A stretch of 64,000 bases of DNA from Pseudoclavibacter chungangensis (GCF_013410545.1 NZ_JACCFV010000001.1:868001-932000); one strand, 5' to 3'; positions 34,875-46,749 are shown, numbered from the stretch's first letter. A program made the numbers and translations. Notes: generated by a model from the sequence alone, not told the origin.

Positions 34875-35914
34875 AGCTCCTTCACCTTCCGGCGCCGCAC
34901 GATCGCGATGAGGACGGGGGCACCGAGGAGGGCCGTGATGATGCCCACGTCGATCTCGTCGGGGCGGGCGACGACGCGCCCCACGATGTCGGACGCGAGC
35001 ACGAGCGCGGCACCGGCGAGCGCCGAGAACGGGACGAGCCACCGGTGGTCGACCCCGACGAGCAGCCGACACACGTGCGGGACGATGAGCCCCACGAAGC
35101 CGATCGGGCCGGCGACGGCGGTCGCCGCGCCGCACAGCAGGACGGCGCCGAGCGACGCGACGGCGCGCGTCGCGGCGACGCGTTCGCCGAGGCCCGCCGC
35201 GACGTCGTCGCCGAGCGCGAGGGAGTTCAGGCCGCGCGTCGTGAGCAGGCACGCGAGCGCACCGACGACGAGGAAGGGCACGACCTGTGCCGTCGCGTCG
35301 AAGGTCGCACCGCCGACGCCACCGATCTGCCACGAACGCACGCCGCCCGCGATGTCACCGCGCGGCAGCACGACCGCGCTGATGAAGGAGGCCGCCGCGG
35401 CAGACGTCGCGGCACCGGCGAGCGCGAGCTTGAGCGGCGTCGCACCGCCGCGACCGATCGACGCGACGACGTACACGAACACCGCGGTGACGGCGGCACC
35501 GAGGATCGCGGTCCAGATGAATGCCGTGTACGTCCACATCCCGAACCACGCGATGCCCGTGACGACCGCGAGCGACGCCCCCATGTTGACGCCGAGGATG
35601 CCCGGATCGGCAAGAGGATTGCGCGTGACGCCCTGCATGACGCAGCCCGCGATGCCGAGTGCCGCGCCCACGAGGAGCGCGAGGAGGGTCCGGGCGACCC
35701 GTTTGCCGACTGCCGCCGGGCCGAGCCCGTCGACCGAGCCCGAGAGCCCGGCCACGATCTCATCCCACGTGACGACCCGCGATCCCACGGCGACCGACGC
35801 CGCGCAGAGCGCCGCGACGACCACGACGAGTGCGACGAGCCACAGCACGCGCACGCGCGCCGGGCGCCGCACGATGGCGGCACCCGGCGTCGGGGGCGTT
35901 GCGGTGCTCGTCAA
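34871..35914 (-). CDS. Siderophore ABC transporter permease (FepD/FecC type)
   Basis: The 347-residue FecCD-family permease has the block MQGVTRNPLADPGILGVNMGAS and the ending DEIDVGIITALLGAPVLIAIV. I prefer the TTG at 35914 because it overlaps the binding-protein stop as TTGA, the same 4-bp coupling used by the other genes of the operon; an upstream start at 35968 would overlap the binding protein by 58 bp. Together with the downstream permease it forms the import channel. Confidence 0.88.
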   Translation of the reverse strand: MTSTATPPTPGAAIVRRPARVRVLWLVALVVVVAALCAASVAVGSRVVTWDEIVAGLSGSVDGLGPAAVGKRVARTLLALLVGAALGIAGCVMQGVTRNPLADPGILGVNMGASLAVVTGIAWFGMWTYTAFIWTAILGAAVTAVFVYVVASIGRGGATPLKLALAGAATSAAAASFISAVVLPRGDIAGGVRSWQIGGVGGATFDATAQVVPFLVVGALACLLTTRGLNSLALGDDVAAGLGERVAATRAVASLGAVLLCGAATAVAGPIGFVGLIVPHVCRLLVGVDHRWLVPFSALAGAALVLASDIVGRVVARPDEIDVGIITALLGAPVLIAIVRRRKVKEL

Positions 35915-36960
35915 CCGGCGTGACCCGCGGCGGTCGCGAGCTGGTTCACGTAGTCGTCGAGCACCCACGGGATCGCGAGCGGCGTCGGGTTCGCCGCCGT
36001 GCCCTGCGGGCCCGTGCCGTCGAGGAACACGACCGCGTCGTTCGCGATGGCGGGCATCTGCGACAGCAGCGGATCCGCCTTGAGCGTGTCGACGAGCGCC
36101 TGATCGCCGTACGTGACGATGAGCTGCACGTCGTCGAACTGATCGACCTGCTCCGCGCTGATGCTGCCCGAGAACTCGCCCGACGTCGAGGCCTCGACGA
36201 CCGCGTCCGGCGCCGCGAGCCCGAGGTCCTCGAAGAACATCGCCCGGGTGTCGTTGCTCGTGTAGAAGTTGACGGTGCTGAGGTCGGTCTCGTCGACGTG
36301 CGTGAGGAACATCGTCTTCGTGCCCGCGAGCCCCGGGTGGGCGCCGACGGCCGTCTGGATCTGTCCCTCGATGTCGGTGATGAGCGCGTCACCCTCGGCG
36401 GCGAGGCCGAGCGCCTCGCTGTTGAAGCGGATCATGTCGCGCCACGGGGTCGCCCACGGCGTCGTCGGGTACGCGACGACGGGCGCGATCTCCGAGAGGG
36501 TGTCGTAGTCCTCCTGCGTGAGCCCGGAGTACGCGGCGAGGATCACGTCGGGCTCGGTGTTGGCCACGGCCTCGAAGTCGATGCCGTCGGTCTCGTCGAA
36601 CAGCACCGGGGTCTGCGCGCCGAGCTCGTCGAGCTTCTCCTTCACCCAGGGGAGGAGGCCGTCGCCGTCGTCGTCGCCGAAGTTCGCGGCCGCCATCCCG
36701 ACGGGGACGACGCCGAGCGCGAGCGGGACCTCGTGGTTGCCCCACGCGACCGTCGCGACGCGCTCCGGTTTCGCCTCGATCGTGGTCGTGCCGAGCGCGT
36801 GTTCGATGACGATCGGGAACTCGCCCGAGCCGGCGGAACCGCCCGCGGCATCGTCGGCGGGGGTGCCACCGGTACCACAGGCGGACAGGACGAGCGCCAC
36901 GGCGGCGGCGAGGGCCGTCGCGAGGACGCTTCTGCGAGAACGCATGCTGAAGGGACTCAC
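35911..36960 (-). CDS. Iron-siderophore ABC transporter substrate-binding lipoprotein
   Basis: The 349-residue class III periplasmic-binding-like protein (FepB/FhuD type). The lipobox VLSAC gives a lipid-modified Cys at residue 28 of the GTG-started form, or 23 if the ATG at 36945 is used. The domain contains RVATVAWGNHEVPLALGVVP and NTEPDVILAAYSGLTQEDYD, typical of the ferric-siderophore group. It catches the iron complex outside the membrane and passes it to the two permeases. First gene of the importer operon, with a DtxR-like palindrome about 60 bp upstream. Confidence 0.9.
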   Translation of the reverse strand: MSPFSMRSRRSVLATALAAAVALVLSACGTGGTPADDAAGGSAGSGEFPIVIEHALGTTTIEAKPERVATVAWGNHEVPLALGVVPVGMAAANFGDDDGDGLLPWVKEKLDELGAQTPVLFDETDGIDFEAVANTEPDVILAAYSGLTQEDYDTLSEIAPVVAYPTTPWATPWRDMIRFNSEALGLAAEGDALITDIEGQIQTAVGAHPGLAGTKTMFLTHVDETDLSTVNFYTSNDTRAMFFEDLGLAAPDAVVEASTSGEFSGSISAEQVDQFDDVQLIVTYGDQALVDTLKADPLLSQMPAIANDAVVFLDGTGPQGTAANPTPLAIPWVLDDYVNQLATAAGHAG

Positions 36961-37017
36961 TCTCGTGAAGGGGTGAACGGAAAACCCTTGCCGGAGCCGA
37001 GACGGGCAGATGAGGGA

Positions 37018-37034
37018 AGGGTTACCTAAACCCT
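37018..37034 (-). promoter_or_regulatory. DtxR/IdeR-like operator upstream of the siderophore importer
   Basis: AGGGTT-ACCTA-AACCCT is a perfect 6-bp inverted repeat around a 5-bp centre. Aligned to the core of the 19-bp DtxR/IdeR iron box it matches about 10 of 17 positions, including GGTTA and AACC. It lies 58 bp before the binding-protein start and directly after the AraC gene. Binding of an Fe-loaded DtxR here would repress uptake when iron is plentiful. Assignment is inferred from sequence and context. Confidence 0.5.
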
Positions 37035-37058
37035 AGGCACGTGCGGCGGACGGTGCAA

Positions 37059-37907
37059 TCAAGCGATACCGACGGAACCTGTCGCGTTTCGGACATCACC
37101 GGGTGCGCCGTCACCGCGCACGCGACCGGGCGTCAGACCGATCGTCCGACGGAACACCGCACCGAACGCGCTCGCCGAGGCGTAGCCGACCCGCTCCGCG
37201 ACGACGGCGACGGGAGCGCCCTCGGTGAGCAGCGCGGCGGCGTACTGCATGCGGAACTCGGTCTGCCACGCCTTGAAGCTCATCGTCGTCTCAGCACTGA
37301 ACGCGCGCGTGATGGTGCGTTCGCTCACGCCGAGCTCCGTCGCCCAGTCGGTGAGGCTCCGCGGGTCGCCCGGATCGGTGTCGAGCGCCGCCACGATCGG
37401 TTGCAGCAGCGTGGATTCCGGACGGTGCACGAGCAGGGTGTGCGGCGACGGCGCCAGGACGTCGAGGACGAGCCGCTCGGTCAGATCGCGCGATGCGGGC
37501 GCGAGCGCCGGATAGGCGAGGCGCTCGAGCAACTCGGTCAGCAGCGGGGTGATCTCGATCGCGACGGGGGATGCGGCGATGGGGGCCGTCGCTCGCACGT
37601 CGAAGTGCGCCGTGCGATACCAGGTGCCGGCCGGGGCGCGGCCCGAGTGCAGGAGGCCCGCCGGCACCCACAGCCCGATCGTCGGCGTGATCGTCCAGGT
37701 GCGGCTGCCGATCGTGACGCTCGACGCGCCCGCGAGGTTCCAGAGCAGTTCGTGCGTGGGGTGCGCGTGTGGCGCCCAGGCCGTGTCCTGTTCGACCCGC
37801 TCGTCCATGCCCGCGATGACGAACGACGACTCGTTCTCACCCGCCCGGTAGACGGGCAGCCTCCGCCGGTCGACGACGGGCGGTCGTCTCCTCGCTCGTC
37901 CGGGCAT
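37059..37907 (-). CDS. AraC-family transcriptional regulator
   Basis: The 282-residue product has an N-terminal cupin-like sensor with PHAHPTHELLWNLAG and GLWVPAGLLHSG (metal/effector pocket region). A C-terminal AraC DNA-binding domain follows: LTDWATELGVSERTITRAFSAETTMSFKAWQTEFRMQYA, then VAVVAERVGYASASAFGAVFRRTIG. Located just upstream of the siderophore importer in the same direction, a position typical of siderophore-responsive AraC activators. It may also control the hydrolase transcribed ahead of it. Effector unknown. Confidence 0.85.
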   Translation of the reverse strand: MPGRARRRPPVVDRRRLPVYRAGENESSFVIAGMDERVEQDTAWAPHAHPTHELLWNLAGASSVTIGSRTWTITPTIGLWVPAGLLHSGRAPAGTWYRTAHFDVRATAPIAASPVAIEITPLLTELLERLAYPALAPASRDLTERLVLDVLAPSPHTLLVHRPESTLLQPIVAALDTDPGDPRSLTDWATELGVSERTITRAFSAETTMSFKAWQTEFRMQYAAALLTEGAPVAVVAERVGYASASAFGAVFRRTIGLTPGRVRGDGAPGDVRNATGSVGIA

Positions 37908-37937
37908 GCCTCGATTATCGCCGCGTCGTCGGTGCCA

Positions 37938-38717
37938 TCAGCTGCGGTGGGCCACGTCGTCACGCAACACGCCGGGCCACGTCCCGACGTCCGCCGGGGT
38001 CGAGGCGATGGTGAGCGTGCTGTGGGGGAGCAGGCCGTGCAGCCGTTCGGCCGTCGAGACGGGGTGGCCGGGGTCGTCGATCCACGCGAGCAGCGTCGTC
38101 GGGACGTCGATGCGGGCGATCTGCTCCGGATCGGGCAGGTCGCTCGCCGCCGCGCCACGGAAGACGGTCGGGAACAGGGCCTCGGACACCTCCGGCAGGC
38201 TGTCGGGGAGGCGCTTCGCGGCGGGCGGCGACGGCTTCAGCCGGTTGAGGGCGACGAACGCGCCGATGCCCCGCGACTCGACGAGGTCGGCCGCGACGCG
38301 GTACTCCTCGGCCTTCGCGGCCCGCGTGTCCCAGGCCGTCGGCGGCAACATGAGCGTGAAGCCCGAGAAGCGACCCGGGTCGCGCACCGCGGCGTGCAGC
38401 AGGGTGCCCGCACCCATCGACGGACCGACCCCGTGCACGCGCTCACCGGGGAACCACGCGTCGAGCAGGCGCAGCAGATCGTCCGCGAGCGAGGTCCAAC
38501 GGTAGTCGTCGGGCACCGTGCGGCCCGTCGAGCGTCCGTGGCCGCGCGCGTCGTAGCGCAGCAGGCGGGTACCGTGCAGTCCCGTCCCGAGGTCGAGGTT
38601 CAGTTGTCGGTCGCGCCGCCGGCTCGACGTGAGACCGTGCAATTGCACGACCGGCGCGCCGCCCTCGTCGCTCAGCTCGACATCCAGATCGGCCCCCGGA
38701 ACATGGAACGTGGTCAT
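37938..38717 (-). CDS. Alpha/beta hydrolase
   Basis: The 259-residue hydrolase has VVQLHGLTSSRRRD, LRYDARGHGRSTG (typical strand 4 block) and nucleophile Ser in GVGPSMGAGTLLH. The C-terminal end ...STPADVGTWPGVL lacks the usual GxGH with a late His, so the catalytic histidine is not obvious; activity is less certain. It lies 30 bp upstream of the AraC gene in the same direction and is probably co-transcribed. It could hydrolyse an iron-loaded siderophore ester after uptake, but nothing proves this. Confidence 0.75.
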   Translation of the reverse strand: MTTFHVPGADLDVELSDEGGAPVVQLHGLTSSRRRDRQLNLDLGTGLHGTRLLRYDARGHGRSTGRTVPDDYRWTSLADDLLRLLDAWFPGERVHGVGPSMGAGTLLHAAVRDPGRFSGFTLMLPPTAWDTRAAKAEEYRVAADLVESRGIGAFVALNRLKPSPPAAKRLPDSLPEVSEALFPTVFRGAAASDLPDPEQIARIDVPTTLLAWIDDPGHPVSTAERLHGLLPHSTLTIASTPADVGTWPGVLRDDVAHRS

Positions 38718-38757
38718 CGTGGCTCCCTCGGGTTCGCGACTCGGTGCGGTGTGGCGA

Positions 38758-38770
38758 TAGCGTACCGATC
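38758..38770 (+). promoter_or_regulatory. Leaderless -10 box of the condensation-GNAT gene
   Basis: TAGCGT (38758-38763) fits TANNNT and ends 7 nt before the ATG at 38771. No Shine-Dalgarno sequence precedes the ATG. Predicts transcription from the start codon. Weak -35 TTCGCG at 38733-38738. Confidence 0.35.
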
Positions 38771-40537
38771 ATGCGGCTCACCAACGTGGCCCACCTGCGG
38801 CTCCCATTCGGCAGGCTGCTGGGGTACGACGTGCGCGTCCGGCCGACTGGCCGGTTCCTGCCCGCCTCGTTCGACCAGCGGCGGCACGTCTCGGCGGGCG
38901 ATCGACCCGGTTCGTGGATGGCGCTTCTGCTGCGACTCCCGGCGCCCGTCGACCTCGACGCGCTCGCGGCCGCGTGGCTCGACGTCGTCGCGCGTCACGG
39001 CACGCTGCGCACGCGATTCGTGCGCGGCGACGACGGCGAGCCGCGGCTCGAGGAGATCGAGATCGGGCCGGGCACGTGGACCGAGCACGACATCGCCGCG
39101 GGGCAGGCCGTCAACGACGCGCTGCGCGAGACGCTCGACGCGCACTGCCGGCCGTACTCGTCGCCGTCGCACCGCCTGTGCGTCGTCGACACCGATGCGG
39201 GGCCGACCGTCGTCGTCGCGGCCGACCACTCGCACGTCGACATGTGGTCGATGCTCGTCATCGCGCGTGATCTGCTGACGGCGCTCGGCGCGCGGGCGGA
39301 CGGCCACGATCCGCAGCTCGCCCCGGCGCGTCCCTTCGCGGAGCACACGGCGGCGCTGCGCGAGCGGCCCACTGCACCCGAGGACGTCCGCACCCGCTGG
39401 GCCGAGGTGCTCGCCGCGAGCGGCGACGTGATGCCCCGCTTCCCGCTGCCCCTCGGCGACGCCGATCCGCAGTCCGAGCGCGTCGAGGTGCGCGATGTGC
39501 TCGACGTCGACGACGCGGCCGCGTTCTCGGCCCAGGCGCGCGAGGACGGCGTGTCGACGCTCACCCTCGCGGTGTCCGCCATGACGGCCGTCACGCTCGA
39601 ACTCGCGGGGGAGCCGCTGCGTGCCGTGTTCCCCGTGCACAGCCGCTACGACCCGGGCTGGCACGAGTCGGTCGGCTGGTTCATCACCAATGCCGTGCTC
39701 GAGTCGACCGATCCGGACCCGGCCGCGTGCGCCGCCGCCGTCAAGGAGGCCGTCCGGCTCGGTTCGTGTCCGCTCGAGGACGTGCTCCGGCCGTGGGGCG
39801 GCATGCCGGAGGCACCGGGCATGTTCGCGATCTCGTGGCTCGACCTTCGCCGCCTGCCGGTGCGCGTCGACGCGCGCGGCTACGAGGCGCAGTACGTCGG
39901 CGCGACGATCCGCACCGACGGCGTCATGCTCTGGTTCATCCTCGACGACGACGGGCTGCACCTGCGCTGCCGCTACCCCGACACGCACGAGGCGCGGCGA
40001 AACGTGGGCGAGTGGCTCGACCGGCTCATCGCCAGGCTGCGGCGCGAGGCGCGGACGTCCCCCGGTGGTCGATTGCGCCTCGACGGGCGCGAGTACCGGC
40101 TCCGCCGGGCCGAGCGACGCGACGTTCCCGCGATCGTCGCGCTCCTCGCCGACGACGAGATCGCGGCCGAGCGCGAGCGCGCGGATCTCGCACACTACGA
40201 GTCCGCCTACGACGCCGTCTCACGGGATTCGACGCACTTCCTCGCCGTCGTGACCGACGAGTCCGAGCGCGTGGTCGGCACGATGCAGCTCTCGATCATC
40301 CCCGGACTCTCGCGCGGCGGCGCGACGCGGCTGCAGATCGAGGGGGTGCGTGTGCTCGCGGCCGAGCGCTCGCACGGCCTCGGCACGGCCATGCTCGGCT
40401 GGGCCCACGAACACGGCCGCGCCCGCGGCGCCTCGCTCTCGCAGATCACCATGGATCGCGCCCGACAGCGTGCCCTGCGCTTCTACCGCCGGCTCGGCTA
40501 CCAGGACTCGCACATCGGGCTCAAGCTGCCGCTCTGA
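38771..40537 (+). CDS. NRPS-type condensation domain fused to a GNAT acetyltransferase
   Basis: The 588-residue product has two parts. Residues ~1-440 follow the chloramphenicol-acetyltransferase-like fold of NRPS condensation domains. The HHxxxDG motif is present as DHSHVDM (152-158): the second, catalytic His153 and Asp157 are kept, but the first His is Asp and the Gly is Met. Further blocks are VFPVHSRYDPGWHESVGWFI and a late FAISWLDLRRLPV. Residues ~445-588 are a GNAT domain with the acetyl-CoA loop RSHGLGTA (533-540) and FYRRLGYQDS. No adenylation or carrier domain is encoded nearby. Start ATG at 38771. It lies between two importer operons. Likely acylates a small amine or peptide; target unknown. 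Confidence 0.75.
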   Translation: MRLTNVAHLRLPFGRLLGYDVRVRPTGRFLPASFDQRRHVSAGDRPGSWMALLLRLPAPVDLDALAAAWLDVVARHGTLRTRFVRGDDGEPRLEEIEIGPGTWTEHDIAAGQAVNDALRETLDAHCRPYSSPSHRLCVVDTDAGPTVVVAADHSHVDMWSMLVIARDLLTALGARADGHDPQLAPARPFAEHTAALRERPTAPEDVRTRWAEVLAASGDVMPRFPLPLGDADPQSERVEVRDVLDVDDAAAFSAQAREDGVSTLTLAVSAMTAVTLELAGEPLRAVFPVHSRYDPGWHESVGWFITNAVLESTDPDPAACAAAVKEAVRLGSCPLEDVLRPWGGMPEAPGMFAISWLDLRRLPVRVDARGYEAQYVGATIRTDGVMLWFILDDDGLHLRCRYPDTHEARRNVGEWLDRLIARLRREARTSPGGRLRLDGREYRLRRAERRDVPAIVALLADDEIAAERERADLAHYESAYDAVSRDSTHFLAVVTDESERVVGTMQLSIIPGLSRGGATRLQIEGVRVLAAERSHGLGTAMLGWAHEHGRARGASLSQITMDRARQRALRFYRRLGYQDSHIGLKLPL

Positions 40538-40587
40538 GGCGATGGTCTACCGCGTCGAAGCGCGGTTCGGTCTGCGTTCGCCCGACG

Positions 40588-42249
40588 TCACGTTGCGAAC
40601 GCGCGGTCGACGCTCGGGGTGTTCGCGACGAGTTCGCGCGTGTAGGGGGCCTGCGGGTCGCCGAGCACCTGCTCGGTCGGGCCGGATTCGACGAGTGCGC
40701 CGTTCTCGAGCACGAGCACGCGGTCGGCGATCGTTCGCACCAGGGCGAGGTCGTGGGTGACGAACAGCATCGCGATGCCGCGCTCGTCACGCAGGCGCAG
40801 CAGCAGATCGATGATCGCGCGCTGGATCGACACATCGAGTGCCGAGGTGATCTCGTCGCACACGAGCACGCGCGGTTCGGCCGCGAGCGCCCGCGCGATC
40901 GCGACGCGCTGCCGCTCGCCGCCCGACAGTCGATCGGTGCGCATCGTCGCGAGTCGCTCGTCGAGCTGCACGTCGGCGAGCAGCTCCCGCGTGCGGTCGC
41001 GCGCGGCACGCCCCGACGCGAGCCCGAACAGTTCGAGCGGCCGGCGCAGGATCTGCTCGACCGTGCGGCGCGGATTGAGCGACTGGTAGGGGTTCTGGAA
41101 GATGTACTGCAGGGCCCGGGGCTGCGACGCCTGCCGATGCCTCGCACCCGGCGCGAGCGCCTCGTCACCGAGCAGTACCTCGCCGCGCCAATCCTGCAAG
41201 AGTCCGCCGACGGCGCGCGAGGTCGTCGTCTTCCCCGAACCCGAACCACCCACGAGCGCGACGATCTCGCCCTCGCGCACGTCGAACGAGATGCCGTGCA
41301 CGACGCGGCTCGCGCCGTAGCTCACCTCGAGCTCGCACACACGCAGCACGAGCGGTGCACGCACCGCGCGCGGCTCCTCGGAGTGATCCTCGTCGTCGCG
41401 GCTCGTCGGGTCGAGCGTCGGATCGCTCGGGCGCAGGCGGGGGATCGCGCTCACCAGCGCGCGCGTGTACCCGTGCTGCGGGTGCTGGAACAGTGCTCGC
41501 GTCGTGTTCGTCTCGACGAGCACACCGTCGTGCATGACGGCGACCTCGTCGGCGATCGTCGCGACGACGGCGAGGTCGTGCGTCACGTAGAGCGCGGCGA
41601 CGTCGAAGCGATCGCACAGCTCGTCGAGCGTCGCGAGCACGCGCCCCTGGGTCGTCACATCCAGGCCGGTCGTCGGCTCGTCGAGCACGAGCACCCGCGG
41701 CCGCGGCAGGAACACCATCGCGAGCGCCACGCGCTGCGCCTGACCGCCCGAGAGCTGGTGGGGATAGCGAGCGAGGAACTGGTCGTCGGCGGGCAGTCCG
41801 ACCTCGGGCATGATCTCGCGGATCCGCTCCTCGCGCTCCGCCGGGGTGCCGATGTCGTGCAGATCGAGGGCCTCACGCAATTGCCGCCCGATGCGGATCG
41901 CGGGATTGAGCGCGCTCGACGGGTCCTGCGGGACATAGCCGATGTCGACGCCGCGGATCCGGCGCACCTCGGCCGGCGACAGCGAGCGCACGTCGTGGCC
42001 CGCGATGCGGATCGTGCCGCCCGTGATCGCCGCGCCGCGCCGCGCGTAGCCGAGCAGCGCCGTCCCCGTCGTCGTCTTCCCCGATCCGGACTCACCGACG
42101 AGCCCGAGGATGCGCCCCGAGCGCAGGCGCAGGTCGACACCGCGGACGATGTCGGTGCCCGTCGAGGTGACCGTGACGACGAGGTCGTCGACCACGCCGA
42201 CGTCGCCGCCGTCCGCGGGGCCGGGCGCACCGGCGTCGTGCTCGCTCAT
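40588..42249 (-). CDS. Peptide/nickel ABC transporter, fused ATP-binding subunits (DppD-DppF type)
   Basis: The 553-residue product has two complete ABC ATPases in one chain. Domain 1 has Walker A GESGSGKTT (52-60), LSGGQAQRV and VLVLDEPTTGLD. Domain 2 has Walker A around Lys340 (GGSGSGKTT), LSGGERQRV and VLVCDEITSALD, in which the second-domain Walker B Glu is kept. Both contain the oppD/F Q-loop VPQDPSSALNP / IFQNPYQSLNP. It powers import of oligopeptides, nickel or similar compounds. ATG overlaps the permease stop (ATGA). Last gene of the operon. Confidence 0.9.
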   Translation of the reverse strand: MSEHDAGAPGPADGGDVGVVDDLVVTVTSTGTDIVRGVDLRLRSGRILGLVGESGSGKTTTGTALLGYARRGAAITGGTIRIAGHDVRSLSPAEVRRIRGVDIGYVPQDPSSALNPAIRIGRQLREALDLHDIGTPAEREERIREIMPEVGLPADDQFLARYPHQLSGGQAQRVALAMVFLPRPRVLVLDEPTTGLDVTTQGRVLATLDELCDRFDVAALYVTHDLAVVATIADEVAVMHDGVLVETNTTRALFQHPQHGYTRALVSAIPRLRPSDPTLDPTSRDDEDHSEEPRAVRAPLVLRVCELEVSYGASRVVHGISFDVREGEIVALVGGSGSGKTTTSRAVGGLLQDWRGEVLLGDEALAPGARHRQASQPRALQYIFQNPYQSLNPRRTVEQILRRPLELFGLASGRAARDRTRELLADVQLDERLATMRTDRLSGGERQRVAIARALAAEPRVLVCDEITSALDVSIQRAIIDLLLRLRDERGIAMLFVTHDLALVRTIADRVLVLENGALVESGPTEQVLGDPQAPYTRELVANTPSVDRAFAT

Positions 42250-43058
42250 GGGTTCCCCCTCGCCGTCCGCTGCGCGATGCCGTCGGCGACGAGGTTCGTG
42301 CCGATCGTGAACAGCGCGATGATGATGACCGGCGCGAGCACGCCCCACGGCTGCACGAGCAGCGCGAGGCGGTTCTCGTTCGTCATCTGCCCCCAATCGG
42401 CCGCGCTGGCATCGGTCGTGAAACCGAGGAAGCCGATCGCCGCGACCATGCCGATCGAGTACGTGAGCCGCAGCCCGGCCTCGGCGAGCAGCGGCACGGT
42501 CACGTTCGGACGCAGCTCGGTGAGTACGATCCGCCAGCGTGGCTCGCCGAGCGCCTCCGCCGCGACGACGAAGTCCTGGGACACGATCGGCAGCGCGACA
42601 CCGCGCGCGACGCGGGCGACGCGGGAGATGTGCGTGAAGCCGACGAGCGCGACGATGATCCACATGTTCGGTTCGGGGACGGCGCTCAGCACGAGGAGCG
42701 TGACGAGGATCTGCGGCAGGGCGAGGAAGACGTCGTTCGTGCGCATGAGCACCTCGTCGAGCCAGCCGCCGGAGTATGCGGCGACGACGCCCCACAGCGC
42801 ACCGACGACGACCCCGAGCAGCGTCGCGAGCACCGCCGTGAGCAGGATCGAGCGGCCGCCGTACAGGACGCGTGAGAGCACGTCCTGGCCGAGGTAGTCG
42901 GTGCCGAGCGGACCACCCTCCGAGGTGTAGGGCCGGCCGACGATGTCGTACTCGCCGTACGGCGCGAGCCAGGGCCCGAACACGGCCAGCCCGACGACGA
43001 GGAGCGTGAGCACCCCGCCGATGACGATGCGCGGATCGCGCAGCAGATCCCGGATCAT
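42246..43058 (-). CDS. Peptide/nickel ABC transporter permease (DppC type)
   Basis: The 270-residue permease has the N-terminal helix VIGGVLTLLVVGLAVFGPWLAPY, the HPLGTDxxGRD-like GGPLGTDYLGQDVLSRVLYGGR and an EAA loop AAEALGEPRWRIVLTELRPN that docks on the ATPase. Five to six helices in all. ATG at 43058 overlaps the DppB-type stop by 4 bp; the frame extends further upstream but is antisense-like there. Confidence 0.9.
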   Translation of the reverse strand: MIRDLLRDPRIVIGGVLTLLVVGLAVFGPWLAPYGEYDIVGRPYTSEGGPLGTDYLGQDVLSRVLYGGRSILLTAVLATLLGVVVGALWGVVAAYSGGWLDEVLMRTNDVFLALPQILVTLLVLSAVPEPNMWIIVALVGFTHISRVARVARGVALPIVSQDFVVAAEALGEPRWRIVLTELRPNVTVPLLAEAGLRLTYSIGMVAAIGFLGFTTDASAADWGQMTNENRLALLVQPWGVLAPVIIIALFTIGTNLVADGIAQRTARGNP

Positions 43059-44137
43059 GCGAGCATCCCCGTCCTCGCGCGCGGCGTGAGCAGGATCGAG
43101 AGCAGGTCGGCGACGAGGTTCACGACGATGTAGGCGGCCGCGATGATCATCGCGAGCGCCTGCACGACGGGGAAGTCGGCGTTGCGCACCGAGTCGACGA
43201 GGAGCGCGCCGATGCCCGGATAGTTGAACAGGTACTCGACGAGCACGACACCGCCGAGGAGCCACGCGAGTTGCAGTGCGGTCACCTGCACGGCCGGCAC
43301 GAGCGTGTTCGGCAGTGCGTGCCGGAGGAGGACGGCGCTCTCGGGGACACCCTTGAGTCTCGCGAGTTCGGCGTAGTCGGCGTCCATGGCCTCGAGGAGG
43401 TTCGCGCGCAGGATGCGCGCGAGATAGGGCACGATCGCGAGGACGAGCGTCGCGACGGGGAGCACCATCGACGACGGCCGCTGCCACGCCATCTCGCCCG
43501 GCGGCAGCACCGTCACGGCGGGCAGGAGGTGCAGCACGGTCGTCGAGAACAGGGCGACGAGCAGGATGCCGGTCACGAACTCGGGGATCCCGGCGAGCGT
43601 GAGGTTGATCACCTGCAGGGTCTGATCGATCGGCCCGCCGCGGAATCGGGCCGAGACGAGCGCGACGAGCATCGCGAGCGGGATCATGATGAGCGCCACG
43701 ATCGTGACGAGGAAGAGGCTGTTCGTGAGCCGCTCGCCGATGAGCTCGCCGACGGGCAGCCCGTTCACGACGGAGTTGCCGAGATTTCCGGAGAGGAGAT
43801 CGCCGAGCCAGATGACGTACCGCTCGACGGGACTGCGGTCGAGGTGCAGCTCGGCGCTGATCGCGGCGACGCGTTCGGGGCTCACCTCATAGTCCTTGCC
43901 GAGGATCGCGCGCACGGGGTCCCCGAGCGCGGTCGTCGAGAGGAAGACGATGACCGAGACGGCCCACAGGGTCAGCACGGCGAGACCGACGCGGCGCAGG
44001 AGCCACCACGCCCACGCCCGGACGGCGGATCGCGGTCGGCCGTCCGTCCGCGGGCCCGACGCGGCGAGCGCGACCGAGGCGGTCGTGAGCTGCTCGCCCG
44101 CACCGCCCACGTCGCCGGGTGGCTTCGCGCTGCTCAT
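43055..44137 (-). CDS. Peptide/nickel ABC transporter permease (DppB type)
   Basis: The 360-residue permease has a long charged N-terminus (~45 residues), then the first helix LLRRVGLAVLTLWAVSVIVFL and DPVRAILGKDYEVSPERVAAI, the classic DppB opening. The ending is LLVDSVRNADFPVVQALAMI...DLLSILLTPRART. The EAA region is DYAELARLKGVPESAVLLRHALPN. Forms the channel with the DppC-type protein. Starts 57 bp after the binding-protein gene ends. Confidence 0.9.
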   Translation of the reverse strand: MSSAKPPGDVGGAGEQLTTASVALAASGPRTDGRPRSAVRAWAWWLLRRVGLAVLTLWAVSVIVFLSTTALGDPVRAILGKDYEVSPERVAAISAELHLDRSPVERYVIWLGDLLSGNLGNSVVNGLPVGELIGERLTNSLFLVTIVALIMIPLAMLVALVSARFRGGPIDQTLQVINLTLAGIPEFVTGILLVALFSTTVLHLLPAVTVLPPGEMAWQRPSSMVLPVATLVLAIVPYLARILRANLLEAMDADYAELARLKGVPESAVLLRHALPNTLVPAVQVTALQLAWLLGGVVLVEYLFNYPGIGALLVDSVRNADFPVVQALAMIIAAAYIVVNLVADLLSILLTPRARTGMLA

Positions 44138-44193
44138 TCGTCCTCCCTGCCGCTCATGTCAGGTCCCGTCCTCCGCGCATCGTCCACAGGGCA

Positions 44194-46749
<2,556 letters not shown>

